Source: Phytoseiulus persimilis (Eukaryota; Arthropoda; Arachnida; Mesostigmata; Phytoseiidae). From it: 64,000 nucleotides of DNA. How positions within the stretch are numbered: the first letter of the stretch is position 1; each line of letters starts with the position of its first letter. Where the stretch lies: assembly GCA_037576195.1 (NCBI GenBank), contig CM075104.1, positions 1,556,775-1,620,774 of the forward strand. Direction: 5' to 3'. The position numbers and the translations under genes were made by a program. This document shows, piece by piece, positions 9,711 through 19,366 of the stretch. The notes under the pieces were generated by a model. The model did not search any database and was not told the origin of the DNA. It saw only the letters and a program-made list of their open reading frames with translations.

Positions 9711-12700
9711 GGAGAGATTCCTATCTGACCATTACTTTCGAAGTCTGGAGGGGTGATTCCGAGACCTATCTGACCATTACTTCCGAAGTCTGGAGGGGTG
9801 ATTCCGAGACCAATCTGAGCATTACTTTCGAAGTCTGGAGCGGTGATTCCGGGACCAATCTGGCCAGTACTTTCCAACTCTGGAGGGGTGATTCCGAGAC
9901 CAATCTGAGCATTACTTTCGAAGTCTGGAGGGGTGATTCCGAGACCAATCTGAGCATTACTTTCGAAGTCTGGAGGGGTGATTCCGAGACCAATCTGACC
10001 ATCACTTTCCAACTCTGGAGGGATGATTCCGAGGCCAATCTGAGCATTACTTTCGAAGTCTGGAGGGGTGATTCCGAGACCAATCTGAGCATTACTTTCG
10101 AAGTCTGGAGGGGTGATTCCGAGACCTATCTGACCATCACTTTCCAACTCTGGAGGGATGATTCCGAGGCCAATCTGAGCATTACTTTCGAAGTCTGGAG
10201 CGGTGATTCCGGGACCAATCCGGCCATGACTTTCCAACTGTGGAGGGGTGATTCCGAGACCTATCTGACCATTACTTTCGAAGTCTGGAGGGGTGATTCC
10301 GAGACCAATCTGAGCATTACTTTCGAAGTCTGGAGCGGTGATTCCGGGACCAATCTGGCCAGTACTTTCCAGCTCTGGAGGGGTGATTCCGAGACCAATC
10401 TGAGCATTACTTTCGAAGTCTGGAGGGGTGATTCCGAGACCAATCTGAGCATTACTTTCGAAGTCTGGAGCGGTGATTCCGGGACCAATCTGGCCAGTAC
10501 TTTCCAACTCTGGAGGGGTGATTCCGAGACCAATCTGAGCATTACTTTCGAAGTCTGGAGGGGTGATTCCGAGACCAATCTGAGCATTACTTTCGAAGTC
10601 TGGAGGGGTGATTCCGAGACCTATCTGACCATCACTTTCCAACTCTGGAGGGATGATTCCGAGGCCAATCTGAGCATTACTTTCGAAGTCTGGAGCGGTG
10701 ATTCCGGGACCAATCCGGCCATGACTTTCCAACTGTGGAGGGGTGATTCCGAGACCTATCTGACCATTACTTTCGAAGTCTGGAGGGGTGATTCCGAGAC
10801 CAATCTGAGCATTACTTTCGAAGTCTGGAGCGGTGATTCCGGGACCAATCTGGCCAGTACTTTCCAGCTCTGGAGGGGTGATTCCGAGACCAATCTGAGC
10901 ATTACTTTCGAAGTCTGGAGCGGTGATTCCGGGACCAATCTGGCCAGTACTTTCCAACTCTGGAGGGGTGATTCCGAGACCAATCTGAGCATTACTTTCG
11001 AAGTCTGGAGGGGTGATTCCGAGACCAATCTGAGCATTACTTTCGAAGTCTGGAGGGGTGATTCCGAGACCTATCTGACCATCACTTTCCAACTCTGGAG
11101 GGATGATTCCGAGGCCAATCTGAGCATTACTTTCGAAGTGTGGAGCGGTGATTCCGGGACCAATCCGGCCATGACTTTCCAACTGTGGAGGGGTGATTCC
11201 GAGACCTATCTGACCATTACTTTCGAAGTCTGGAGGGGTGATTCCGAGACCAATCTGAGCATTACTTTCGAAGTCTGGAGCGGTGATTCCGGGACCAATC
11301 TGGCCAGTACTTTCCAGCTCTGGAGGGGTGATTCCGAGACCAATCTGAGCATTACTTTCGAAGTCTGGAGCGGTGATTCCGGGACCAATCTGGCCAGTAC
11401 TTTCCAACTCTGGAGGGGTGATTCCGAGACCAATCTGAGCATTACTTTCGAAGTCTGGAGGGGTGATTCCGAGACCAATCTGAGCATTACTTTCGAAGTC
11501 TGGAGGGGTGATTCCGAGACCTATCTGACCATCACTTTCCAACTCTGGAGGGATGATTCCGAGGCCAATCTGAGCATTACTTTCGAAGTCTGGAGCGGTG
11601 ATTCCGGGACCAATCCGGCCATGACTTTCCAACTGTGGAGGGGTGATTCCGAGACCTATCTGACCATTACTTTCGAAGTCTGGAGGGGTGATTCCGAGAC
11701 CAATCTGAGCATTACTTTCGAAGTCTGGAGCGGTGATTCCGGGACCAATCTGGCCAGTACTTTCCAGCTCTGGAGGGGTGATTCCGAGACCAATCTGAGC
11801 ATTACTTTCGAAGTCTGGAGCGGTGATTCCGGGACCAATCTGGCCAGTACTTTCCAACTCTGGAGGGGTGATTCCGAGACCAATCTGAGCATTACTTTCG
11901 AAGTCTGGAGGGGTGATTCCGAGACCAATCTGAGCATTACTTTCGAAGTCTGGAGGGGTGATTCCGAGACCTATCTGACCATCACTTTCCAACTCTGGAG
12001 GGATGATTCCGAGGCCAATCTGAGCATTACTTTCGAAGTCTGGAGCGGTGATTCCGGGACCAATCCGGCCATGACTTTCCAACTGTGGAGGGGTGATTCC
12101 GAGACCTATCTGACCATTACTTTCGAAGTCTGGAGGGGTGATTCCGAGACCAATCTGAGCATTACTTTCGAAGTCTGGAGCGGTGATTCCGGGACCAATC
12201 TGGCCAGTACTTTCCAGCTCTGGAGGGGTGATTCCGAGACCAATCTGAGCATTACTTTCGAAGTCTGGAGCGGTGATTCCGGGACCAATCTGGCCAGTAC
12301 TTTCCAACTCTGGAGGGGTGATTCCGAGACCAATCCGAGCATTACTTTCGAAGTCTGGAGGGGTGATTCCGAGACCAATCTGAGCATTACTTTCGAAGTC
12401 TGGAGGGGTGATTCCGAGACCAATCTGAGCATTACTTTCGAAGTCTGGAGGGCTGATTCCGAGACCTATCTGACCATCACTTTCCAACTCTGGAGGGATG
12501 ATTCCGAGGCCAATCTGAGCATTACTTTCGAAGTCTGGAGCGGTGATTCCGGGACCAATCCGGCCATGACTTTCCAACTGTGGAGGGGGGATTCCGAGAC
12601 CTATCTGACCATCACTTTCCAACTCTGGAGGGGTGATTCCGAGACCAATCTGGCCATTACTTTCCAACTCTGGAGGGATGATTCCGAGGCCAATCTGAGC

Positions 12701-13145
12701 ATTACTTTCGAAGTCTGGAGGGGTGATTCCGAGACCAATCTGAGCATTACTTCCGAAGTCTGGAGGGGTGATTCCGAGACCAATCTGAGCATTACTTTCG
12801 AAGTCTGGAGGGGTGATTCCGATACCTATCTGACCATCACTTTCCAACTCTGGAGGGATGATTCCGAGGCCAATCTGAGCATTACTTTCGAAGTCTGGAG
12901 CGGTGATTCCGGGACCAATCCGGCCATGACTTTCCAACTGTGGAGGGGTGATTCCGAGACCTATCTGACCATCACTTTCCAACTCTGGAGGGGTGATTCC
13001 GAGACCTATCTGACCATCACTTTCCAACTCTGGAGGGATGATTCCGAGGCCAATCCGAGCATTACTTTCGAAGTCTGGAGGGGTGATTCCGAGACCTATC
13101 TGACCATCACTTTCCAACTCTGGAGGGCTGATTCCGAGATCAATC
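9711..13145 (+). repeat. 45-bp minisatellite, array D (left arm)
   Basis: About 76 units in uninterrupted 45-bp phase. The plus-strand unit is GGTGATTCCGAGACC, then AATCTGAGCATTACTTTC, then GAAGTCTGGAG. Several unit types alternate (GAGACC/GGGACC/GAGGCC; TTCGAAGTC/TTCCAACTC). The array is open for more than 1,000 codons on each strand, with 15-residue repeats such as ITFEVWRGDSETNLS on plus and ITPPDFESNAQIGLG on minus. Because 45 is a multiple of three, an open consensus stays open however long the array grows, so length is not evidence of coding. I therefore annotate DNA repeat, not protein. Confidence 0.95.
10221..12920 (+). repeat. Higher-order repeat, 10 x 45 bp = 450 bp
   Basis: The marker variant CGGCCATGACTTTCCAACTG starts at 10221, 10716, 11166, 11616, 12066, 12561 and 12921. 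Spacing is 495, 450, 450, 450, 495 and 360 bp. Three consecutive 450-bp blocks share the same order of unit variants; the flanking blocks differ by one extra unit, or by missing and altered units. This is the signature of unequal exchange acting on ten-unit blocks after the 45-bp array formed, as in centromeric higher-order satellites. Confidence 0.9.
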
Positions 13146-13237
13146 TAACTCTACGGATTTTTATTACTTTTGAAATTTGTTCCATGTCTTGTCTCTTCCT
13201 ACGAAGTTATAGCATAGCAGTGTCGCGATAGAGAGCC

Positions 13238-13621
13238 CGAAGTAACGAATGAGATTCTGTCACTGATGCCGTCGAATCTGTTGCATGGAGAACAAACGAG
13301 ACCGGCGCTGCCGAAGTACGGGGGAACTCTAGAATCCGCGGAATTGATGAATCCAACAATCTTGACCGCAAGATGGGTGCATCAGAACGACATCATGTCG
13401 GCGTTTTGGAAACGGTACAGGCGGGAGTGTTTGATGCAACTACGATCGAACTTGGCGACAAGCCCAATCAAGAGTAGATCGCTGGAAGTGGGGATGGCCC
13501 GGGTGCAATATTTTTAAAGTGGGCAGAGATCCGATGGTCGGAAGAGAACATGCATCGTAAAACTCGCGAATGGGAAGACTCTGAGAAAGCCTATTCAACT
13601 GCTGTACAAGCTAGAAATATC
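13238..13621 (+). pseudogene. BEL/Pao retrotransposon pol C-terminal fragment
   Basis: The frame reads NEILSLMPSNLLHGEQ, later MSAFWKRYRRECLMQLR, then, after a frameshift near 13517, VKLANGKTLRKPIQLLYKLE and a stop at about 13614. This order (a LTPxHLLxG-like start, FWxRW..EYLxxLR, and the RPIxxLxPLE end) is the C-terminal domain that follows the integrase in BEL/Pao elements. Only about 120 residues remain. It sits in the loop of the hAT foldback, so it was captured by, or inserted into, that element. Frame breaks show it is dead. Confidence 0.75.
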
Positions 13622-14020
13622 TGAGTACTGAGAATCGTAGTCCGGAGGGGCTGTCTCATGCTCTCAGTAGGAGGCTGGGTAGCCGATTGGGGCGGTTCGT
13701 GGCAGCCACACGTGGGTCAGAACGTTTCTGATTCGCGGAGTTTTCCAAAAATTGGAGAGCACTCCAAACCGCAAAAGCCCCGCATAAGCCGCCGATCCGA
13801 TTTCCAACTCCGGTGCAATAGAATGTGGCATTCCTCGAGAGCATGTTCTTCTTCTCTGACGGCGCGAAAATCTGACACTCGTCGGAAGTGTAGGGGAAGA
13901 AGTAAAATGTTACCGAGATCGACAGAATCAAGATGTTAGGTAAAGCTATAAGAACGTCAAGACTGCTACGACAAAATGATTATCACGTGCATTAAAGTGT
14001 ATCCAGAACCGCCAGCGATT

Positions 14021-14450
14021 CGGCGGGAGTGTTAACAACTGTGCCAATGCAACCAGTCGAATTGGAAATTCCGTTAGTCGTCAGGCCGGGCAGAGTTCAG
14101 ACAGAGCCCGCCAGAGGGCGGCTGCTGCCGATTCCAAGTTTAGGCAGAGCTGCGGCGTCTAGGACAGACTTCCAAAGCTAGGTAGCGGTGCTTCAAATGT
14201 CTACGAGTTCCATTCGGAATACGAATCAAGCGAACGAAATCAATGAAGGAAGGGACCGGAGCGAAGCCTCGAACCGGAAGCTGATGCCATGAAGTCGTCT
14301 GCATGGCGGCACGAGGAGTAAACAGTACATGTATTCAGTTGCAACTCGGCTCTCAATCCGGAAGGACGAGAGTCGCCAGTGTTAGGCTTGCAAAGTTCTG
14401 AAAAATCAGTTTCGGCGTTCCGGGGCGGCTGCGGCCCGTATGCCAACATT
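14021..14450 (+). other. Candidate BEL/Pao 3' LTR region
   Basis: CGGCGGGAG (polypurine-like) is followed at 14030 by TGTTAACAACTG, which resembles the TGTT start of many BEL/Pao LTRs. It lies about 410 bp downstream of the pol stop on the same strand. The 3' limit is unclear, and no second LTR is present to compare. It contains a near-palindromic CCCGCCAGAGGGCGGC at 14107-14122. Confidence 0.4.
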
Positions 14451-14496
14451 TCGTGCTTTACTTAATTCCCTGGGCTGGATTTTTGGCAGGAATCAT

Positions 14497-15411
14497 CCCC
14501 TCAGTTTCGGAAAATCATGGTCAGATTGATCTCGGAATCACCCCTCCAGAGTTGGGAAGTAATGCCCAGATTGGTCTCGGAATCACCCCTCCAGAGTTGG
14601 GAAGTAATGCTCAGATTGGTCTCGGAATCACCCCTCCAGACTTCGAAAGTAATGCTCAGATTGGTCTCGGAATCACCCCTTCAGAGTTGGGAAGTAATGC
14701 CCAGATTGGTCTAGGAATCACCCCTCCAGAGTTGGGAAGTAATGCTCAGATTGGTCTCGGAATCACCCCTCCAGAGTTGGGAAGTAATGCCCAGATTGGT
14801 CTCGGAATCACCCCTCCAGAGTTGGGAAGTAATGCTCAGATTGGTCTCGGAATCACCCCTCCAGACTTGGAAAGTAATGCTCAGATTGGTCTCGGAATCA
14901 CCCCTCCAGAGTTGGGAAGTAATGCTCAGATTGGTCTCGGAATCACCCCTCCAGAGTCGGAAAGTAATGATCAGATTGGTCTCGGAATCACCCCTCCAGA
15001 CTTGGAAAGTAATGCTCAGATTGGTCTCGGAATCACCCCTCCAGAGTTGGGAAGTAATGCTCAGATTGGTCTCGGAATCACCCCTCCAGACTTGGAAAGT
15101 AATGCTCAGATTGGTCTCGGAATCACCCCTCCAGAGTTGGGAAGTAATGCTCAGATTGGTCTCGGAATCACCCCTCCAGACTTGGAAAGTAATGCTCAGA
15201 TTGGTCTCGGAATCACCCCTCCAGACTTGGAAAGTAATGCTCAGATTGGTCTCGGAATCACCCCTCCAGAGTTGGGAAGTAATGCTCAGATTGGTCTCGG
15301 AATCACCCCTCCAGAGTTGGGAAGTAATGCTCAGATTGGTCTCGCAATCACCCCTCCAGACTTGGAAAGCAATGCTCAGATTGGCCTCGGAATCACCCCT
15401 CCAGACTTCTG
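14497..15411 (-). repeat. 45-bp minisatellite, array E (right arm, inverted)
   Basis: About 20 units of the same 45-bp family in the opposite orientation to array D. The plus strand reads GGTCTCGGAATCACCCCTCC. Two unit types, GAGTTGGGAAGTAATGC and GACTTGGAAAGTAATGC, dominate and roughly alternate. Neither is the common type of the left arm, so the two arms have been homogenised separately. The ORFs of 357, 282 and 303 codons over this interval are products of the period, not genes. Confidence 0.95.
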
Positions 15412-15519
15412 CCCCCCTGGCACCCAGCGACACACCGCGACATCCCGCGACACACTCGGCACCCTCGACACCCCGCGACACCCTTGGCACCCTCGGCACC
15501 CTGGTGTGTCGCGACACAC
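15412..15519 (-). repeat. Right subterminal CGACACCC-rich block
   Basis: Irregular short repeats of CGACACC/GGCACCCT, ending in the self-complementary GTGTGTCGCGACACAC next to the right terminal repeat. It mirrors the shorter block at 9668-9710 and could form a stable hairpin. Confidence 0.75.
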
Positions 15520-15535
15520 AGTTTGACGACCTCTG

Positions 15536-15543
15536 CCATAGTA
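15536..15543. repeat. 8-bp target site duplication, right copy
   Basis: CCATAGTA, identical to 9644-9651. Helicase coding resumes directly after it, in the frame that was interrupted. Confidence 0.95.
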
Positions 15544-16034
15544 GAAACCGACAAGACAACGGATCGCAATTGGTCTGCGACCGAACCTTACTGTCTATTG
15601 ATGGAATTCACAGACAACGATCAAATCGGAAAAACCGCGGGAACGGAACATAGAACCTCATTGGTAACAAGACAAGAGTCACAACAGAATTGGACCCGTT
15701 TTTTCAAAGAAAAACCGTTTCCTTCGAGGTTTCAAAAATTATTCTATGCCGTCGTACAAATTTCCCGACTTGTCTGACCTTTGCTATAACGAACCACAAG
15801 TCCCAAGGTGGCACCTTTGACGAGGTCGTATTTGGATGCCATGAAAATCTACAACAATAGTTGGTTTACGTCGCTTTGTCGTGAGTGAAACCCGTCGAAG
15901 ACTTATTCTTGACAACGCCTGATGATTGTGTCGAAAAATTTCAATGCCATCATTCCAAACAAGCGACCGCTCCCCAAATGGTACAACTCCGGACGGAACT
16001 ACAGCGTTTGAGTGAAGTTCGGTGGACTTTCCAT
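15544..16034 (+). pseudogene. PIF1-like helicase of Helentron, second part
   Basis: Directly after the target duplication the frame reads ETDKTTDRNW and PYCLLMEFTDNDQIGKTAG, matching the WLxFDxxxIGxxxR region of Helitron helicases. After a frame change, AITNHKSQGGTFDEVVF (15783-15833) is the near-invariant motif before VALSR, and LVYVALS follows in-phase after one stop. Then a CVEKFQCHHSKQATAPQ stretch links to the endonuclease. The residues on either side of the insertion (…ENTIV and ETDKTT…) are in the same phase once the element and one CCATAGTA are removed. This confirms that the two halves are one gene. Confidence 0.85.
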
Positions 16035-16239
16035 AAACGACCAGCCGGCGTTGCTCGAACCCGGCTGGAACGTGCTCTTGATCGCCGGGTTCTCGCATCG
16101 ATCGATACACGTCAAAGACGGGATCGTACTCTCCATCGGGCTTGTCGTTCAGAGGAACGGTGCGCACCAGGCGGGCGTGGGAGCCATTTTCGATTCACCC
16201 GCAAAATTCAAAACTCCCGATTCAAAACTCAAGATCATC

Positions 16240-16925
16240 AACTACCAGAACGAATGGATTCTGCGACCACGATCCCAATGTCATTCAACGTCCAAAGTTG
16301 GCCAGCACACGCATTGACTGTCACAAGCGACCAAGTCTACATGCGATCCACACGTTTCTGTCTCAGTGAAACTCGGGATGATAACTCCTCAGTCACCATG
16401 CTAGATGATTTCAATTTCGTGACCCAAAACAAGAGACAACTCAGAACTGGTGGAGTTGTATTTACGAACGGAGAGGAGCACCCACGCAAGCGACTCCCAC
16501 AATTACACCAGATCTCATTGATGAAAATCATAGTGACATTTGTGCCTGTAAAATACTTCTACGGAACCAACTAACCGTCATTGCGACAGTATATATAAAT
16601 CCGGTAACACCGTTCGATCTCGTTGAAGATTTCCTACAGAAATATGACCATGTTCTGTCCCCTGGTGTACAAAACCAGAAAACTCCCCTCATTCCATTCG
16701 GTGATTGCAATTGGAACCTGAAACCACCAATTGGACCCCCTCAAAAAGAAAAAAATGATTGAATCCATGCGAAATCAATTTGATCTTGAACTATTAACCG
16801 ATCCTGAGATATCTACAACGCGTGGCCAAACATGCATCGATATTATATTCTCAAGAGGCATCCGAGATTGCCCCTGTGATTCACACAGAAGCTATTTCAG
16901 TCACCATAAGCCGGTATTCCTGAAA
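16240..16925 (+). pseudogene. Helentron EEP endonuclease domain, copy 2
   Basis: The near-complete domain starts at [13 protein letters not shown], with RFCLSETRDDNSSV (catalytic Glu) and LRTGGVVF. After a frameshift near 16530 it continues with ICACKILL, VTPFDLVEDFLQKYDHVLSP, FGDCNWNL (normally GDFN), TCIDIIFSR and SHHKPVF. It follows the helicase with no gap other than a short linker, as in Helentron polyproteins. The endonuclease may nick target DNA in such elements, but this copy has a frameshift, a disrupted GDFN motif and an in-frame stop near 16760. It ends at TGAAATAA, 16921. Confidence 0.85.
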
Positions 16926-16928
16926 TAA

Positions 16929-18360
16929 TTCTAACCGATCTTGTAACCTTAACATGACAATCCGATGAACGGCCGTCAACGTTCCGGAGCACTGAAGATT
17001 GGACTGTCGAGAATAAATTGAGGGGGGTTTCAGGAGGAAGCACTCGAGAAATTTTGGATACATGTCACCGCCATCGCCGAAAAATCTCGATGTGCTGAAG
17101 CATTTTCTCCTCTCGAGGGGGTGGAAAACACACCCCGAAAATCAACGTCTTGTTCATCGTAGGTTTTTCAAAGCCAATTCACCGTACTATTCAGTTCATT
17201 TATCGACGAATTTTGTCTGTATTCCGGCTTGACGCAAGGTTGTTCGCATTTCTGCGCCCCGGTTCAACCCGTGGATGAACCGTTCCTGTTTTTTTTTTTC
17301 CTCGAGGAGCCCGAAATTCGGAAAAAATACGCTTTCCGGCCTTCCAGGGCCGATTGCCTCCCCTATTTCTGATTGGTGACTGGAGTTTTCGACTCTGAAT
17401 CAGTGACCGGACTAGGTAGTCCACAGAGAGATCAAGTGAATCTTGTGCCAACCAACTCAGAGCGGAAAGCAATATCCTGGTTGACCTATGAGGCAAAGTC
17501 TTCAACAGGTGTTTAGCCCATTTCATACCATGCCGCTCACATATGCGAAGTTTTTCTTGGTGTCATCAACAAAACTTGGGAGCGCAATGCTACAGAATAT
17601 GTTTGCTTGTATTTGATTGTTTTTTTGCGTCGTTTCTCTTGATAGGAGTTGCTCTCGTCGTCCTCAGGACGTCTAAACCCAAACTCATGAGACGCTCTCC
17701 GAACAACACTAGTATCCTGTCTGGCCTTATAGTAGAGTCCTCCATTCGTAGCTAAATTCAAAACTCATGAAGTCTGATCCTGCAACAAAGTTATGATCGT
17801 CTTTTATACTGAAGAAAGTCAACGCACGCGCAGTGGATGATGCGCAATTCTATGACAAGGGTGGATTGAGGAGCTAATCCACGATCATGACCGCAAGGAG
17901 GTGTCATATCGTGCTGCCGCTCGGTCGCAAACGATCCAGGGGGAAAAGTAAGTGAGTGCTTAGTCCGTCTCAATGCGTATTCCCCACGTCAGCCACTAAT
18001 TAAGGGTCGAAAACTCGAGTCACCAAGCAATAACAGAAGGGTCAATCCGTGCTGGGAAGCAGGAGAACCTATTTTTTTCGGAATTTCGGACGTTCCTAGA
18101 AAAACACCACGGGCCCGTTCAAGACGATCAACTGCGGGCCTGAGCATGACCCGCCATGGACTACAAAATGGGCACCTTCTCATTCAAACCTGGGTGTTAC
18201 ACTCCGTATAGTTCCCTTGTGAGACTGTTCTGACGGTAAGAGATCGAGAAGACTGCCATCCTCAGCTTGGGAACCAAGGCAACAGACCGCACCGCCCTTA
18301 CAGAATACAGTATTCCCGTTTTAGCGAGCAAACGTGGATTCCAACGACCTCGTTCAATAC
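16929..18360. other. No recognisable gene
   Basis: Downstream flank of the Helentron coding region. It contains a T run at 17290 and scattered short frames with no motif. The Helentron 3' end is presumably here, but no convincing hairpin plus CTRR was found. Confidence 0.4.
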
Positions 18361-18368
18361 CCTCTGAC

Positions 18369-19358
18369 TAGGCATCGCAAGGAACCGCGGTTCTCGGTTC
18401 CCTGAGAACCGCAAGTAAGAACCGCGGTCCTAGAACCGCGAGTGAGAAGCGCGAAGAACCGCGACCAACGGTCGAGATGATAAGGGCTCGCTCAGAATTT
18501 GTCGCTCGATCCGTCGATGATGAGTCGGCAGTGGACTATTTTCGTTCAATCCATGCTGAGTCCTCAAATGTTCGCTCAGAGCGCTCGTCGATACTTCTGT
18601 CTTTAATTCCTGAGTTTCGAGATACGAAAAGAATTACTCACTGGGTTTGGAACTCCGACCGCAAATGCAGCTACGGTCAGAGCTAAATTTTTCGTTCCCC
18701 CCCCCCAGCTGCTGGGAGTCAGTTATCTGGAACATCCTATCGTGCGAAAACGTTTGAAATGTCTCGAACATTCTAGCTCCCTTCAAATGCCCACGCTGGA
18801 ACAAACTGTGCATTTGGCTTGTAAGTCACGTTCCAAAAACCATTTCCAGACCCATCTTTTTGGGTGCACCATTTTAGCAAAACCACTCATCGTTGCGTCC
18901 CGTAGAATGGGGAAGATTCCTCGTGATTCCCGGGGTTCTCTCGGACAGAACCGGATCACAAAAGCGAGCTCAGAGAGATATTTTTGACGATTCGTGCAAC
19001 GTTCCGTACCGTGCGACTTGCTCAGCGCGAAAGTGCGACGTGAGACGAAGCAGAGACCATATTGATTTTAAAAATTTGACGCTCTCGTTCCTTCTAGGCA
19101 TGGCCCTGGTGTGCAATGGAGTAGCATCGCCGTCTTGGCAAGCTCCTCAGGGAGTGGATGTCGGCCTGGCGGTGGCTTCAAATGATACTTCTGAACTTTC
19201 ACTGAAATTTCGGCTCCCATTCTACCATTCGAACTGAGGTCTACCAAGGCAGTGCACGGTGAAGGTCTCGGCTCGCTGATAAGGGCGCTAGATAAAAGCT
19301 TCTTCCGCGCGGCTTCTTGCGGTTCCGAAACCGCGGTTCGGAACCGCTGCGATGTCTA
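18369..19358. mobile_element. hAT-type MITE/foldback, 990 bp, perfect 8-bp TSD
   Basis: Ends TAGGCATCGCA (18369) and TGCGATGTCTA (to 19358, reverse complement TAGACATCGCA) are flanked by identical CCTCTGAC at 18361-18368 and 19359-19366. The left arm (to about 18475) is a run of AGAACCGCGG-type motifs spaced 10-14 bp. The right arm (19300-19358) has the same motif inverted. The TAG terminus and AACCGCGGTT-rich subterminal region are typical of hAT elements. The interior has no transposase; its short frames are not convincing. Confidence 0.85.
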
Positions 19359-19366
19359 CCTCTGAC

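Larger units (their letters stand above)
9652..15535. mobile_element. hAT-like foldback element with minisatellite arms
   Basis: The element is 5,884 bp. Termini are CAGAGGTCGTCAAACT (9652-9667) and its exact reverse complement (15520-15535), flanked by CCATAGTA on both sides. Next to each terminus is a short block rich in GTGTCG/CGACAC motifs. Inside these lie two 45-bp minisatellite arrays in opposite orientation: about 3.4 kb on the left and 0.9 kb on the right. The central 1.35 kb contains a BEL/Pao fragment. No hAT transposase is visible, so the element is non-autonomous. Long inverted arms made of tandem repeats recall Foldback and Galileo elements, but the 8-bp duplication and CAG-type terminus point to hAT. 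P-superfamily remains an alternative. Confidence 0.9.
7093..16925 (+). mobile_element. Decayed Helentron-type Helitron, interrupted by hAT foldback
   Basis: The order is an RPA-like ssDNA-binding protein, a polyprotein linker typical of Helitron Rep-helicases, a PIF1-like helicase, then an EEP endonuclease. That is the gene content of the Helentron branch of rolling-circle transposons. All parts are on the plus strand and all are frameshifted. The Rep catalytic region appears to be deleted between 7810 and 7815. The helicase is split at 9652 by a 5,884-bp insertion and resumes at 15544. Ends are approximate: I did not find defensible terminal hairpins, and the coordinates mark only the recognisable coding span. 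It is an old, non-functional copy. Confidence 0.85.

Noticed and set aside
9632..13231. Giant 1,001- and 1,161-codon genes with 15-residue repeats
   Set aside because: They exist because a 45-bp unit is a multiple of three and happens to lack stops in several frames. Both strands and more than two frames are open at once, and they run out through unrelated element ends.
14107..14122. CTCF-like site CCCGCCAGAGGGCGGC (also a core at 53952)
   Set aside because: A short palindromic GC motif inside a candidate LTR; two occurrences in 64 kb are not beyond chance and no functional context is visible.
14453..15653. Repeat-protein ORFs of 357, 282 and 303 codons
   Set aside because: Same periodicity effect in array E; three overlapping frames on two strands cannot all be genes, and none has a start context or domain.
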